Part shown: positions 27,864 through 37,360 of the stretch, in pieces | Numbering within the stretch: position 1 is the first letter of the stretch | How the letters are laid out: every line of letters starts with the position of its first letter | Source: Deltaproteobacteria bacterium | GTDB taxonomy: Bacteria > Desulfobacterota > Binatia > UBA9968 | Length of the DNA stretch: 64,000 bases | Direction of reading: 5' to 3' | NCBI GenBank assembly: GCA_016210115.1 | Contig: JACQUW010000155.1 | Span: 1-64,000, forward strand | The notes under the pieces: model-generated | Told to the model about the DNA's origin: nothing | Databases searched by the model: none | The model's input: only the letters and a program-made list of their open reading frames with translations | Program-made: the position numbers and the translations under genes

Positions 27864-29237
27864 TCAGGCGGCAGTCGCGTCCCGGGACGGCACTCCCTGC
27901 CGCGCGCGCCAGTTAAAAAATTCCCTTGCGATTTCAGGAAAAAGCGCGTAGGAGAGAACGTCCTCTTCGCTTCTCGCTACAGAGCCAATTTCTTTTCTTG
28001 CCATTTCCAGCCCGGGTTTCAGAAGATCCGCCGGCCGACAAGTGATCGGCTCCTTTTTTCCCAGTACCTTTTTCTTGATTTCGTCGCTGATCGGACCTGG
28101 CGGCTCGCCGTAAAGACCCATCACATAATTCCTGGTCTCCAAAGCCACGACCGAGTAGCGTTTACCCGTCATCACGTTAAGGGCCGCTTGCGAGCCGCAA
28201 ATTTGACTCGTCGGCGTGACCAAAGGAGGATACCCGAGATCCTTCCTCACCTCCGGCATCTCCGCCATGACCGCCTCCAGTTTGTCCTCTGCTTTTTGCT
28301 GCCGTAACTGCGCCACCAGATTTGACAGCATCCCGCCCGGAACTTGCGATATCAAAATATCGGTCTTCACCTGATTGTTGACGGGGCTGTCGAACTCCGC
28401 GTACTTGCGGCGGACAGCGTAAAAGTGCTGGGCGATCTCTCCCAGAAGCCCAAGGTCCAATCCAGTGTCCCGCGGGGTGCCTTTTAGCGCAGCCACAATC
28501 GACTCGGTCGTGGGTTGCGACGTTCCTTGTGATAACGGGGACAGCGCCGTGTCCAGAATATCTACCCCAGCCTCTATCGCCATCATGTAGCTCATCGGTG
28601 CCAACCCGGCCGTACAGTGAGAATGCAAATGCAACGGTAAAGCAACACGAGACTTTAAGGCTCTGACCAGCGCATAGGCCGCATAGGGAGCAAGCAGTCC
28701 GCCCATATCCTTTAAGCAAATCACATTAACTCCCATATCGGCCAATCGCTCCGCCAAACGCACAAAATATTCCAACGAATGCACGGGGCTGATTGTATAG
28801 CAGATGGCCCCCTCCACCGTCTTCCCCACCTTGCGCGCCGCCTCAATCGCGGCCTTCATATTGCGCGGGTCGTTCATCGCATCGAAAATGCGAAAAACAT
28901 CGATACCGCCGGCCGCGGCCCGGTCGATGAAGCGCTCAACGATATCATCGGGATAATTGTGATATCCGACGAGATTTTGGCCCCGCAGGAGCATCTGGAA
29001 ACGAGCGTTTGGCATTGCTTTTCGAAGCGTGCGCAGCCGTTCCCAAGGACACTCCTTGAGATAACGCAAGCACGAGTCAAAAGTTGCTCCACCCCACATT
29101 TCCAACGACCAATATCCGACCCGATTGAGCTTATCCGCTACGGGGATCATATCTTCCGTCCGCATCCGCGTCGCTAAGAGGGATTGATGGCCGTCGCGCA
29201 AAATCGTCTCCGTAACGTGAACTTTACCTTGATTCAT
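27864..29237 (-). CDS. Carboxyltransferase subunit (pyruvate carboxylase subunit B/oxaloacetate decarboxylase alpha-like), no biotinyl domain
   Basis: VTETILRDGHQSLLATRMRTEDMIPVADKLNRVGYWSLEMWGGATFDSCLRYLKECPWERLRTLRKAMPNARFQMLLRGQNLVGYHNYPDD. Confidence 0.9.
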   Translation of the reverse strand: MNQGKVHVTETILRDGHQSLLATRMRTEDMIPVADKLNRVGYWSLEMWGGATFDSCLRYLKECPWERLRTLRKAMPNARFQMLLRGQNLVGYHNYPDDIVERFIDRAAAGGIDVFRIFDAMNDPRNMKAAIEAARKVGKTVEGAICYTISPVHSLEYFVRLAERLADMGVNVICLKDMGGLLAPYAAYALVRALKSRVALPLHLHSHCTAGLAPMSYMMAIEAGVDILDTALSPLSQGTSQPTTESIVAALKGTPRDTGLDLGLLGEIAQHFYAVRRKYAEFDSPVNNQVKTDILISQVPGGMLSNLVAQLRQQKAEDKLEAVMAEMPEVRKDLGYPPLVTPTSQICGSQAALNVMTGKRYSVVALETRNYVMGLYGEPPGPISDEIKKKVLGKKEPITCRPADLLKPGLEMARKEIGSVARSEEDVLSYALFPEIAREFFNWRARQGVPSRDATAA

Positions 29238-29560
29238 CTCCTACTCCTTGACTCGGTGCTAAAAAGGATCCGGGGGCTTATCTTCCCAATCGCGCGAATT
29301 CATCAGCCACGGCAAGTGCCTGTACTAGAGTCACCGCTAATTACCTATTTGGGACGCATCCTTATGCATTTCTTATGCCACTGATGACAATTAGTAGTAA
29401 ATCTAATGCCAGCCACTGCGAATGCAGAAGTTTACTCACAATTAACTTCGCAGATAATAATGGAATTTATGAGTGACGAGCGAAACTCGGTAATGAAAAC
29501 GGGCCACCGCGGCATTAGACGCGCGTTTTAAGAGCTCCAAATATATTTACTAACATTGCG

Positions 29561-29603
29561 AAAAAAACCGGGCCGCCTGTTTCACGAATGGAAAAGGCGG
29601 CCC
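29561..29603 (-). terminator. Rho-independent terminator downstream of the cytochrome c7 gene (minus strand)
   Basis: Minus strand: GGGCCGCCT-loop-AGGCGGCCC stem followed by GG and TTTTTTT. Confidence 0.8.
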
Positions 29604-29674
29604 TGAGCTCCTAGAGGGAAATAAAAAGGGAGGCGGAAAATGATTCTTGTATCAAGGCAGAGTATTTCTCCGCC

Positions 29675-30013
29675 TTATTTTTTTGCATGGCACTTGGAAC
29701 AATCCTTAGCTTCCTTCGTCGAAAAGGCCTTGCCTCCGTTGTGGCATTTGCCGCAGAACTCGCCCTCATTCAAAACTTTCATCGTCATCTTGGGCGCGGC
29801 CACCTTTTTCATCTCAAAAATTTTCGTGTGGCAATCCGGGCACTGAAGCTTCTTATCGGTCACGTGGATTTTGTGACTAAAAGTAACCGGCCCCATCGGC
29901 TTCGTCTCTTCATACTTAAAATCTTTGGGAACCTGGCTCCATACTGGACCCGCCCCAACCCAAAAAATCGCCGCCAAAACGACAGCGCTTAGCGCAACAC
30001 ACAGTTTCCTCAT
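29675..30013 (-). CDS. Cytochrome c7/c3-like triheme protein
   Basis: Signal peptide; PVTFSHKIHVTDKKLQCPDCHTKIF...EFCGKCHNGGKAFSTKEAKDCSKCHAKK. Confidence 0.88.
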   Translation of the reverse strand: MRKLCVALSAVVLAAIFWVGAGPVWSQVPKDFKYEETKPMGPVTFSHKIHVTDKKLQCPDCHTKIFEMKKVAAPKMTMKVLNEGEFCGKCHNGGKAFSTKEAKDCSKCHAKK

Positions 30014-30321
30014 CTGCTGTCTTCTCCTTTCTTCCTAAACACTCTTTGTTCCACCCAATGGTTAGACGCTCGCGTTGGAAAAATATTCTGTAACACACAG
30101 CCTCCGCTCCATTCACCTTCCAGGCCTCTCGTCCGCTAACTTGATGATCTCTCTCGCGCATCACCTCCCCGAGCCGGACATGCCACAACAGGCTTCACCG
30201 TAATACTGGAGCCCGCGTCGCATTGAAGGCAAGAATAATTCATTTCGCTTCCGGCGTCCTGGACTGACGTACAAAACCGGTATCATGACAGCCGAAAAAC
30301 ACCAATCGGCACCGTTCTCCC

Positions 30322-30948
30322 TTACTTCTTTTTAAGATCGAGATCGATGGCCAGCACTTCACCTTCTCGCGCCATGTTGAACGACACAGGCTTGACTCCC
30401 AGGTCAGGGTGCCAGACTTCAAGCCGGTACTTCCCGGGAGGAATCCCGCCGATCTGATAATTTCCCCTTTTATCGGTAGCGGAGAAAAATGGATGCTCTT
30501 TTACAACGACAAAAGCCTCCATATTCGGATGAACGTTGCACAAAATCCTGACCACACCGGCCTTATCAAGGGTTACACTGCGAGTTTTTCCAGGCGCGTA
30601 GAGGCCCAGATCAAACTTTTTTGCCTCGGAAGCGGAAAAAACGTTATGCCAGCTCTTGTCGTTGTTCGGGAAATCCACAGTCGTCCCGACGATAACCGGA
30701 AGGACCCGGGGAATGAATTTCACGTCCCTCTGGTCAATGACGGCCTTTTTAGGCTTGGCACCCGCCGTTTGAGCTTTCAGATAGTCACCAGGCAACCCTT
30801 CCACCGATACAATCGCATCGGCTGTCGGTCTTCCCGATACAACGATCACTCCTTTGACGATTCCCGCTTTACGACTGTCCGCCCCAAAAACTATGGCGGG
30901 AAGAAGAGCTCCCATCAGAAAAAAAGGCCAAACTCGGTAGCGCCTCAT
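30322..30948 (-). CDS. Cupredoxin-like plus carboxypeptidase-regulatory-like domain protein
   Basis: VDFPNNDKSWHNVFSASEAKKFDLGLYAPGKTRSVTLDKAGVVRILCNVHPNMEAFVVV...NYQIGGIPPGKYRLEVWHPDLG; His plus C-X2-H-X2-M type-1 copper ligand pattern. Confidence 0.8.
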   Translation of the reverse strand: MRRYRVWPFFLMGALLPAIVFGADSRKAGIVKGVIVVSGRPTADAIVSVEGLPGDYLKAQTAGAKPKKAVIDQRDVKFIPRVLPVIVGTTVDFPNNDKSWHNVFSASEAKKFDLGLYAPGKTRSVTLDKAGVVRILCNVHPNMEAFVVVKEHPFFSATDKRGNYQIGGIPPGKYRLEVWHPDLGVKPVSFNMAREGEVLAIDLDLKKK

Positions 30949-31685
30949 TTCTTTACCCCCTTGGGAGCCGCAAGCGTAAAATCGACCTTCGAAATTGCCC
31001 CACCCTTGACCTCCACGGTTTTCTCCTGGGTTCCCAGCAATTCATGCCACAACTTCAAGCGATAATTCCCTGGAGGGATATCGGATATCTCATACTCGCC
31101 ATATACGTCGGTCACCGCATGGTAGGGGTGGTCGGTTACCATGATATAGGCGCTCATCCAGGGATGAACCTCACAGCGAATCTTAACCAGGCCGGCACCC
31201 ACGAGAGGTTTGCGGCTGACCTTTCCGGGATAAAGTCCGACATTGAACTGGGGCTGGCTATCCTGAAAATAAGCGTGAGCAGTATGAAGAATTGGATCGC
31301 TGTTCTTGACCACGACAAACTGACCCACACTGGCAGCCTGCACGTGTGGGACGAATCGACACTTCACGTTGTCGAGCTCATGAACGACCTCTTTCTCAAC
31401 CGGTTTACCCTTAGCGATGCCCTCCAGGATCACCACGCCATAACGGATTCCCTCACGAGGGCCAACGACGAGTGATTCGTTGGGCACGTTTTTGCAAACG
31501 TCCTTGAACTTGAGAACTTCCAATAAGGGAAGCTTTGGAGCCGGACCCTGAAGCTTGACAGTTCCACGTATGCTTCCCCCATTGCTTACAACTATCTCTT
31601 CATAGCCACTCGCGAAGGCGGGAAAAATTAGAACCAGCCAAACGGTCCATAGAAAACCAAAATTCCTCTTCATCTGCATATTCAT
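30945..31685 (-). CDS. Cupredoxin-like plus carboxypeptidase-regulatory-like domain protein (paralogue)
   Basis: VVVKNSDPILHTAHAYFQDSQPQFNVGLYPGKVSRKPLVGAGLVKIRCEVHPWMSAYIMV...EYEISDIPPGNYRLKLWHELLG; 4-bp overlap with 30322..30948. Confidence 0.8.
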   Translation of the reverse strand: MNMQMKRNFGFLWTVWLVLIFPAFASGYEEIVVSNGGSIRGTVKLQGPAPKLPLLEVLKFKDVCKNVPNESLVVGPREGIRYGVVILEGIAKGKPVEKEVVHELDNVKCRFVPHVQAASVGQFVVVKNSDPILHTAHAYFQDSQPQFNVGLYPGKVSRKPLVGAGLVKIRCEVHPWMSAYIMVTDHPYHAVTDVYGEYEISDIPPGNYRLKLWHELLGTQEKTVEVKGGAISKVDFTLAAPKGVKK

Positions 31686-31952
31686 AGGCGAAAATTCGGA
31701 CCTCCATAAAGCAAGCCCCATGCCAGGAGACCTTACCTGCTATTGTCGGCAGTGAGGCAACCTGTGATTCTAATAATTGGGAATGGCACATAAGTATCAT
31801 AGCAAAGGTGAGAAGAAAACCGTCAGATCAAGAGATCGGCTTTACAGGCTGTCCGGCTTGGCGAGTAACTCATTGCTGCCGTCATCGATGATTTAATTCC
31901 TTTCCAGTGGCACAGTTCGTGCGTGTTATTATGGAAAATCAGGAGGAATGGT

Positions 31953-32417
31953 ATGAACAAGATCAAAAAGATCCTTGCACCGACCGATCTTTCCGAGCTC
32001 TCGCAAGTAGGGATTCGCTACGCTCTGGAAATGGCCAGGGACACAGGCGCTGAAGTAACCGTTTACCATGTGGTGGATCGTGAGGAATTTGTTCATTATG
32101 GTGAGGCACTTCAGGAAAAGGCAAGCCCTGAGCAAAGTCCTAACCACCCGGAACATCTACTGCAAAAATGTGAGCAGGCGCTATCCCGATTTATCAACGA
32201 TCATTTTTCTGAACTGACTCCCGGCTTGCAGATCCGGGAGTTGGTTGAGATAGGTACCGCCGACGATAACATCGTAGAGCAGGCAAAGAAAGATGGCGCA
32301 AATCTTATCATCATCTCCACTCACGGAAGGACGGGTATTTCTCACATCCTGCTCGGGAGCGTCACCGAAAAAGTGGTGCGGCGCGCGCCCTGCCCGGTGC
32401 TCTCAATCCACCCATAG
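31953..32417 (+). CDS. Universal stress protein (UspA family)
   Basis: MNKIKKILAPTDLSELSQVGIRYALEMARDTGAEVTVYHVVD...LIIISTHGRTGISHILLGSVTEKVVRRAPCPVLSIHP; AGGAGGA SD. Confidence 0.93.
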   Translation: MNKIKKILAPTDLSELSQVGIRYALEMARDTGAEVTVYHVVDREEFVHYGEALQEKASPEQSPNHPEHLLQKCEQALSRFINDHFSELTPGLQIRELVEIGTADDNIVEQAKKDGANLIIISTHGRTGISHILLGSVTEKVVRRAPCPVLSIHP

Positions 32418-32510
32418 GCCGAAGAAAAGGAACCGCCGTTGTCACTCATTATGAGCCTCTTCGCAGTGTCATTTAAGGCGAAGCCGAAGAATCCCGATTC
32501 GCTCAAGGCA

Positions 32511-32546
32511 GGCTAGCGCGGCTAGCGAGGCTAGCTCGGCTAGCTC
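32511..32546. repeat. Four-copy 9-bp tandem repeat (GGCTAGCNN), abutting the trmO stop codon
   Basis: ggctagcgc ggctagcga ggctagctc ggctagctc read directly. Confidence 0.9.
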
Positions 32547-33027
32547 AGATGTGGCCCTGTGAGTTCATGAACTTCAGGTACCATTCCGGAAGAGTAGATT
32601 CATCTGTTCTGTATTCGGGCCTGTATCCTTTGATGTCCAGGATGGGTGTTCCATCAAAGTAGTCCAAGCCAGAAACAATCAGCCGGCACCCTTCGCGCCG
32701 AACCAACCGGACCAAAGTCAGTCCGATCGGGTTCGGGCGAGTGGGAGAATCCAAAGCGAAAACCCCAAGTACGGGCAGGTCCTCTAATCTGAAGCCGCGC
32801 TGCACCAGCCTCTTCGGCTTTACCTGCAGTGGGCCGATCTGGTCCGGCCGCAGCTCATGAAAGTAGGAGATCACAAACAAGTGCGAGTAGCCTTCCAAAC
32901 CTTCCAATGCGGGCTCAAACTCAGGGTAGATTTCCAGGACTCCCTCAACCTCCCGGCTTTCAGTTTTGATTTCTTGCTCTGTGGCCTTGATCCGCACGAC
33001 TCCCACAGGCTTAAACAGTATTTCCAT
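32545..33027 (-). CDS. trmO: tRNA (N6-threonylcarbamoyladenosine(37)-N6)-methyltransferase TrmO
   Basis: MEILFKPVGVVRIKA...VEGVLEIYPEFEPALEGLEGYSHLFVISYFHEL...GVFALDSPTRPNPIGLTLVRLV...YFDGTPILDIKGY. Confidence 0.9.
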   Translation of the reverse strand: MEILFKPVGVVRIKATEQEIKTESREVEGVLEIYPEFEPALEGLEGYSHLFVISYFHELRPDQIGPLQVKPKRLVQRGFRLEDLPVLGVFALDSPTRPNPIGLTLVRLVRREGCRLIVSGLDYFDGTPILDIKGYRPEYRTDESTLPEWYLKFMNSQGHI

Positions 33028-33039
33028 AGTCGGCCGTAC

Positions 33040-33534
33040 TCAGCTCTTGAAAGCTTCCGCTGCGGCGATCGGAGGACAGGGATAGGCCGGAGTCTGGTTA
33101 CTGTAAATTTCCGGCTCCAGCCTTACCTTCGTCTTGACCGAATTCGAGATCAGGCAATTCTTCTCGGCTTTTTGGAGAATAGCGGCAGCTCTCTCAAGAT
33201 CCCGGCTAGAACTGACAACCAGTCTTGGGGTCAGAACAATTTCGGTTACCTGAAAACCAACGCCTGCGATCCTGTCCAGCCTGCCCTTTGCGAGCACGGT
33301 CAGACTCACGACTGCAAGTCTGGAAACCTGAGCGATAGCAAGAAATGTAGTCATGAAGCAAACCCCAACCGAGGCAACGTACAGATGTTCGGGTGTCCAA
33401 CTGCCTTCTTCACCGTCAAATTCAGGTGGCGCTGCGACCTGGAGAACCGGCAAATTGGGCCCGCTAACAATACTCTTTCGCTTTCCCGTCCACCCGACTT
33501 CCACATTGTAATAATACGGCAATTCTTTTTTCAT
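33040..33534 (-). CDS. OsmC family protein
   Basis: VGWTGKRKSIVSG...PPEFDGEEGSWTPEHLYVASVGVCFMTTFLAIAQVSRLAVVSLTVLAKGRL. Confidence 0.85.
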   Translation of the reverse strand: MKKELPYYYNVEVGWTGKRKSIVSGPNLPVLQVAAPPEFDGEEGSWTPEHLYVASVGVCFMTTFLAIAQVSRLAVVSLTVLAKGRLDRIAGVGFQVTEIVLTPRLVVSSSRDLERAAAILQKAEKNCLISNSVKTKVRLEPEIYSNQTPAYPCPPIAAAEAFKS

Positions 33535-33562
33535 CTCAGTTCTTCAACAATCGCCTTTCGAG

Positions 33563-34510
33563 TCAGAGTTTTCTGGCGATAAACTCGCGCAGCAGATCCG
33601 TATAAGTTATGATGCCGGCCAATGAGCCTTTCTGGTCGACTACAGGAAGCCCGCCAATTTCCCAGCGGAGCATGAGCTCGGCAGCCTGTTCCAGCGGAGC
33701 ATCGGGTTGGATGGTCACGGGGTCAAATACAGCGGCTTGACGGACAGCGGTGGACCAGAGCTGTAGGGCCGCATCTTCGTGGGAGACAAAGGCAAGCGAC
33801 GGGCGGACAAGCCGGATGTCGCGGTCTGAAAGCATACCGATGAGTCTGCCGCGATCATCAACTACCGGGAGGTGGCGAAAGCCGCCTTTTTTCATCTTTT
33901 CAATCGCGTCGTGGATCGACTGCAACGGTTTGACCGTAACCGGGCGGACGGTCATGCGCTCCCTCACCCGAACGCTTGTCGGCCCATTGGCTAATTGCGT
34001 GGTGGGAGAAGCCGGCACATGCTTCCCGTACTCCCTTTCGAGGCTCTCATGCTCGAAGACCTGCGTCATGCTTTCGGCAAAAATCTTTTTGACATTATCT
34101 TCAACCCGTCCTTCCTCAACCCAAAATGCCTTGGCTCTCTTTGCAACAACTTCACGCGCGAGCGCCTCAATGTCCAGGCTATCGTCCAAATAGACCTGCA
34201 CGATATCAATCTGTCCGGGAACGTCGCTCAAACGGCGATAACAGCGCATCCCCAGATAAGTGTGGCAGCCGGGAAGCACTGGAACAACCTCGATCCCCAA
34301 ACCGAGCAGTTTCTCCGTGCGCACAAAGCTTTCGCTGGTTGGATCCGGGCTTAATCCAATCACCGCGACCCTGCAGCACTTCGCAACGACCTCTTTCCGT
34401 TGTCTTCTGAGAAGATTTTCCTCTCTGGCTACCGCTGCTTTACGATATCTTTCCAGAACTTCTTCTCTGCGTTCCCTATAGAGATGTCCCTCTTTCAGTT
34501 CTTGAGACAT
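33563..34510 (-). CDS. CoA-binding (Rossmann) plus paired CBS-domain protein
   Basis: CCRVAVIGLSPDPTSESFVRTEKLLGLGIEVVPVLPGC...VYLDDSLDIEALAREVVAKRAKAFWVEEG; CBS pair RERMTVRPVTVKPLQSIHDAIEKMKKGGFRHLPVVDDRGRLIGMLSDRDIRLV ... GGLPVVDQKGSLAGIITYTDLL. Confidence 0.85.
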   Translation of the reverse strand: MSQELKEGHLYRERREEVLERYRKAAVAREENLLRRQRKEVVAKCCRVAVIGLSPDPTSESFVRTEKLLGLGIEVVPVLPGCHTYLGMRCYRRLSDVPGQIDIVQVYLDDSLDIEALAREVVAKRAKAFWVEEGRVEDNVKKIFAESMTQVFEHESLEREYGKHVPASPTTQLANGPTSVRVRERMTVRPVTVKPLQSIHDAIEKMKKGGFRHLPVVDDRGRLIGMLSDRDIRLVRPSLAFVSHEDAALQLWSTAVRQAAVFDPVTIQPDAPLEQAAELMLRWEIGGLPVVDQKGSLAGIITYTDLLREFIARKL

Positions 34511-34949
34511 AAACCGCTCCTTACTGGCCACGCTTCAAATCGGTTGACGATTGTGCCCATGGTCGCGCTGCGTTGCGCATTCAGGACTTAATCCTTTGAA
34601 TTCGGCAGTCGTCACGGCAGCTTTCTCTCATGGGAGATAGCCGACACCCGGATTTTTTGTTGCAGCAATACTTGTGCCAGTAATTTTTTCCCATTTGTCC
34701 TAGGAAGTCGCGCCAGACGTGTCACGATTGCGAAGAGAGAAATCAAGAAGAGTCGCAACAGCGCGAACAATCCCTGCCTGACGCGGATTAGACGAGGAAA
34801 GACTACAACACGCTGGCTAACGGACGAGCAGCACAGGAGATTCGCTTTACGGGGTCTGGTTTGAAACGAGATGCGATAACGAACTCTTGACTTTTCATGA
34901 CGGATCACGTTGGTAGTTATACTCGGAGACAGGTGATGGAACCGAACTG

Positions 34950-36566
34950 ATGGAGAACATTCTCCAGCAACTGGTGAGTCTGGCAGAAAAAGGCACTGTC
35001 GAGCAGCGCTGCGCGGCGCTGCTGGTCATGGGGACTCTCAATTTGCAGAATCCCCGCATATTGAAAACAGTGGCGACGGTACTGGATCATTCCAATCCCG
35101 TGCTGAAAGACTACTGCCTGCGTTATCTTGAAGGCGTCGACCCGAAGCCAGCGGTTTCGCTGCTCGTCGCGTTTCTCGATGATCCGGACAAAGAGATACA
35201 AGAACGGGTGATTCAGTTGCTGGTCCGAGCGGGTCAGGCAGCCGTTCAGCCGGCGCTGGAACGCGTGCCAGAGGCCTCGCGATTGTGCCAGTTGAATGCG
35301 GCTCGCGTTCTCTGCGCTGTGCAGGGAAAGGCGGCGTTGAAAGGATTGCTGCGAATGCTCCTCTCCGGCACGGATGAGTTCAATAAAGCCGTCTGTGATT
35401 TGATGATGCCGATGATACGCGAAATGCGCTCCAAAGAACAGGAGTTGCTCTACAATGAGGTTGAAGGGTTTGCCACGAGTCTGGAGGTGACCCAGCAAAG
35501 GCCGGCAGTGGTCTCCGCAATCCGTTTGTTGGGACAACTCGGTCGCCCGGAGTCCCGGCGCTGGCTGTTTGGTTTGCTTGGACCTGAGCACCACCCCAGT
35601 GTCCGCGCCCATGCGCTGGTCGCATTGCTCCGTTGTCTACGGGAGCAGCAGTTGCGAAAGGACGAATACGCCAGGTTGTTTTCCTTGCTAGAAGAAGCCG
35701 AATTCTCGGAGATAACGCGGCTGGCGCTGGAGCTTCTCGATGCCCATCCGCTTCCGGAACAGTTTCAGCCGGTGCTCTCTCGCTTGCTCGAAAGTCCTCA
35801 TGGGGCCGTGCAGAAGTTTGCCCTGCGCAAGATGGGAGATCTCAGCTCCCCGGCGACGGTGCGCACCCTGATTCAACAATTGGGCGATCCAGACTACAGG
35901 TTACGGGATACCGCTGTCCGGTCTCTGCACAAAATTCCGGAGGCTCGCGCCGCGCTGATCAGGGAGCTTTTGGCATGCGATAATCCGAGCAAGGGCTGGA
36001 CGATTGCCGAGCTTTTGCCCTCCTACGAAGGAAAGTGGAGACGGGACACTTTGGATGCGCTTTGGAAACGACTGCAAGCGGCCATTGCAGACGAAGATCG
36101 CATTCAGGCTGCCTTTCTGCACGTGCTCAAGAATGCCAATGCAGATTACGTCTATCAGGAGCTTGCGACCCATGGAGCGCGCCTTGTCGCGGCAAAAAAG
36201 TTCAAAGAGGCGATCGCCTTTCTGACATCCCTTAAAGAGTTCCCTGAGTTTAAGCCCGAGGACAAATTCCAGCTCGCTCTGGCGCAGCTTAAACTCCGTC
36301 GTCACACGGTAGCCAGCCATCGGGAGGAGCCTGTCCTGGAACTGCTCAGCGATCTTTACCGCGCCTCGACATACCCGCTATTTGAGGCGCTTAAGAAAGA
36401 AAAGAAGCTTACCCCCGAGGAGCTTTTTTATCTCGGGTTTAGTTTAGTCGAGCGGCCGGGAGAGGAGCGCGGTTTGGGAAAAAACTTATTGGAGCACCTC
36501 GCTGCCCGTTTCCCGCGAACGAAAATTGGTAAGAGCGCAAAGAACAAACTAAAGCTCCTCGGTTAG
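34950..36566 (+). CDS. HEAT-repeat protein
   Basis: Repeated alpha-helical units e.g. GAVQKFALRKMGDLSSPATVRTLIQQLGDPDYRLRDTAVRSLHKI. Confidence 0.75.
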   Translation: MENILQQLVSLAEKGTVEQRCAALLVMGTLNLQNPRILKTVATVLDHSNPVLKDYCLRYLEGVDPKPAVSLLVAFLDDPDKEIQERVIQLLVRAGQAAVQPALERVPEASRLCQLNAARVLCAVQGKAALKGLLRMLLSGTDEFNKAVCDLMMPMIREMRSKEQELLYNEVEGFATSLEVTQQRPAVVSAIRLLGQLGRPESRRWLFGLLGPEHHPSVRAHALVALLRCLREQQLRKDEYARLFSLLEEAEFSEITRLALELLDAHPLPEQFQPVLSRLLESPHGAVQKFALRKMGDLSSPATVRTLIQQLGDPDYRLRDTAVRSLHKIPEARAALIRELLACDNPSKGWTIAELLPSYEGKWRRDTLDALWKRLQAAIADEDRIQAAFLHVLKNANADYVYQELATHGARLVAAKKFKEAIAFLTSLKEFPEFKPEDKFQLALAQLKLRRHTVASHREEPVLELLSDLYRASTYPLFEALKKEKKLTPEELFYLGFSLVERPGEERGLGKNLLEHLAARFPRTKIGKSAKNKLKLLG

Positions 36567-36740
36567 TCACCTGAGCCCACGCACTTCGTCGCAGCTCAGG
36601 TTCGTGCCCGACCCTACCGCGCTGGCCTACCCGTACAACAGTAGGACGTTCGATCCAGGTTGAATTCTGTAGAAGGGATCGTCTATTGTCGATCCGTAAG
36701 TTATCGTTCGGTGATCATCAAGAATTATTAAGGGATTTTC

Positions 36741-37301
36741 ATGTCCCGTGAATTGAAACGAACGCCAAAAACTAACCTGAGACGATGGGTAAGGAGATCC
36801 ATGGATATATCCGCCTTGCTGATGATCGCACTGGCTGGTTTGCTTATGATTGTGGTTTATCTTAAGTCGCCCGATTCGGTAGGCAGGGGGCTGAACTCTT
36901 CTTTCATGCTTATCATCGAGATCGCCCCGCGGTTAATTTCTGCGTTCATTATCGCGGGTCTCATTCAAGAAATCGTCCCGCCGGAACTGATCGCCCGATT
37001 GATGGGAAAGGAATCCGGCTTCAAGGGAATCGTGCTCGGCACGGTCATCGGCACTTTCACTCCGGGCGGCCCGATGACCAATTTCCCGATTCTTGCTTCA
37101 CTCTATAAAACCGGAATCGGAATAGGACCGACGGTCTCCTTTCTCACGGCCTGGCTTCTATTCGGCCTTCACCGCATCATTGTGTGGGAGCTTCCTTTTT
37201 TAGGAATGAGCGTGGTTGTCGTGCGAGTCGTATCGAGCCTTTTCTTTCCATTTGTGGCTGGAATATTTGCGCAATTTCTGTGGAATAAATTCAACCTTTG
37301 A
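36741..37301 (+). CDS. Permease of the ArsP_1/DUF318 (YraQ-like) family, half-size
   Basis: RLISAFIIAGLIQEIVPPELIARLMGKESGFKGIVLGTVIGTFTPGGPMTNFPILASLYKTGIG; 186 aa. Confidence 0.7.
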   Translation: MSRELKRTPKTNLRRWVRRSMDISALLMIALAGLLMIVVYLKSPDSVGRGLNSSFMLIIEIAPRLISAFIIAGLIQEIVPPELIARLMGKESGFKGIVLGTVIGTFTPGGPMTNFPILASLYKTGIGIGPTVSFLTAWLLFGLHRIIVWELPFLGMSVVVVRVVSSLFFPFVAGIFAQFLWNKFNL

Positions 37302-37360
37302 AAACAGCGGTACCTCGAAGGTGAACCGGTGAGTTCCTTAGCGGAATCTGATATTGACGT

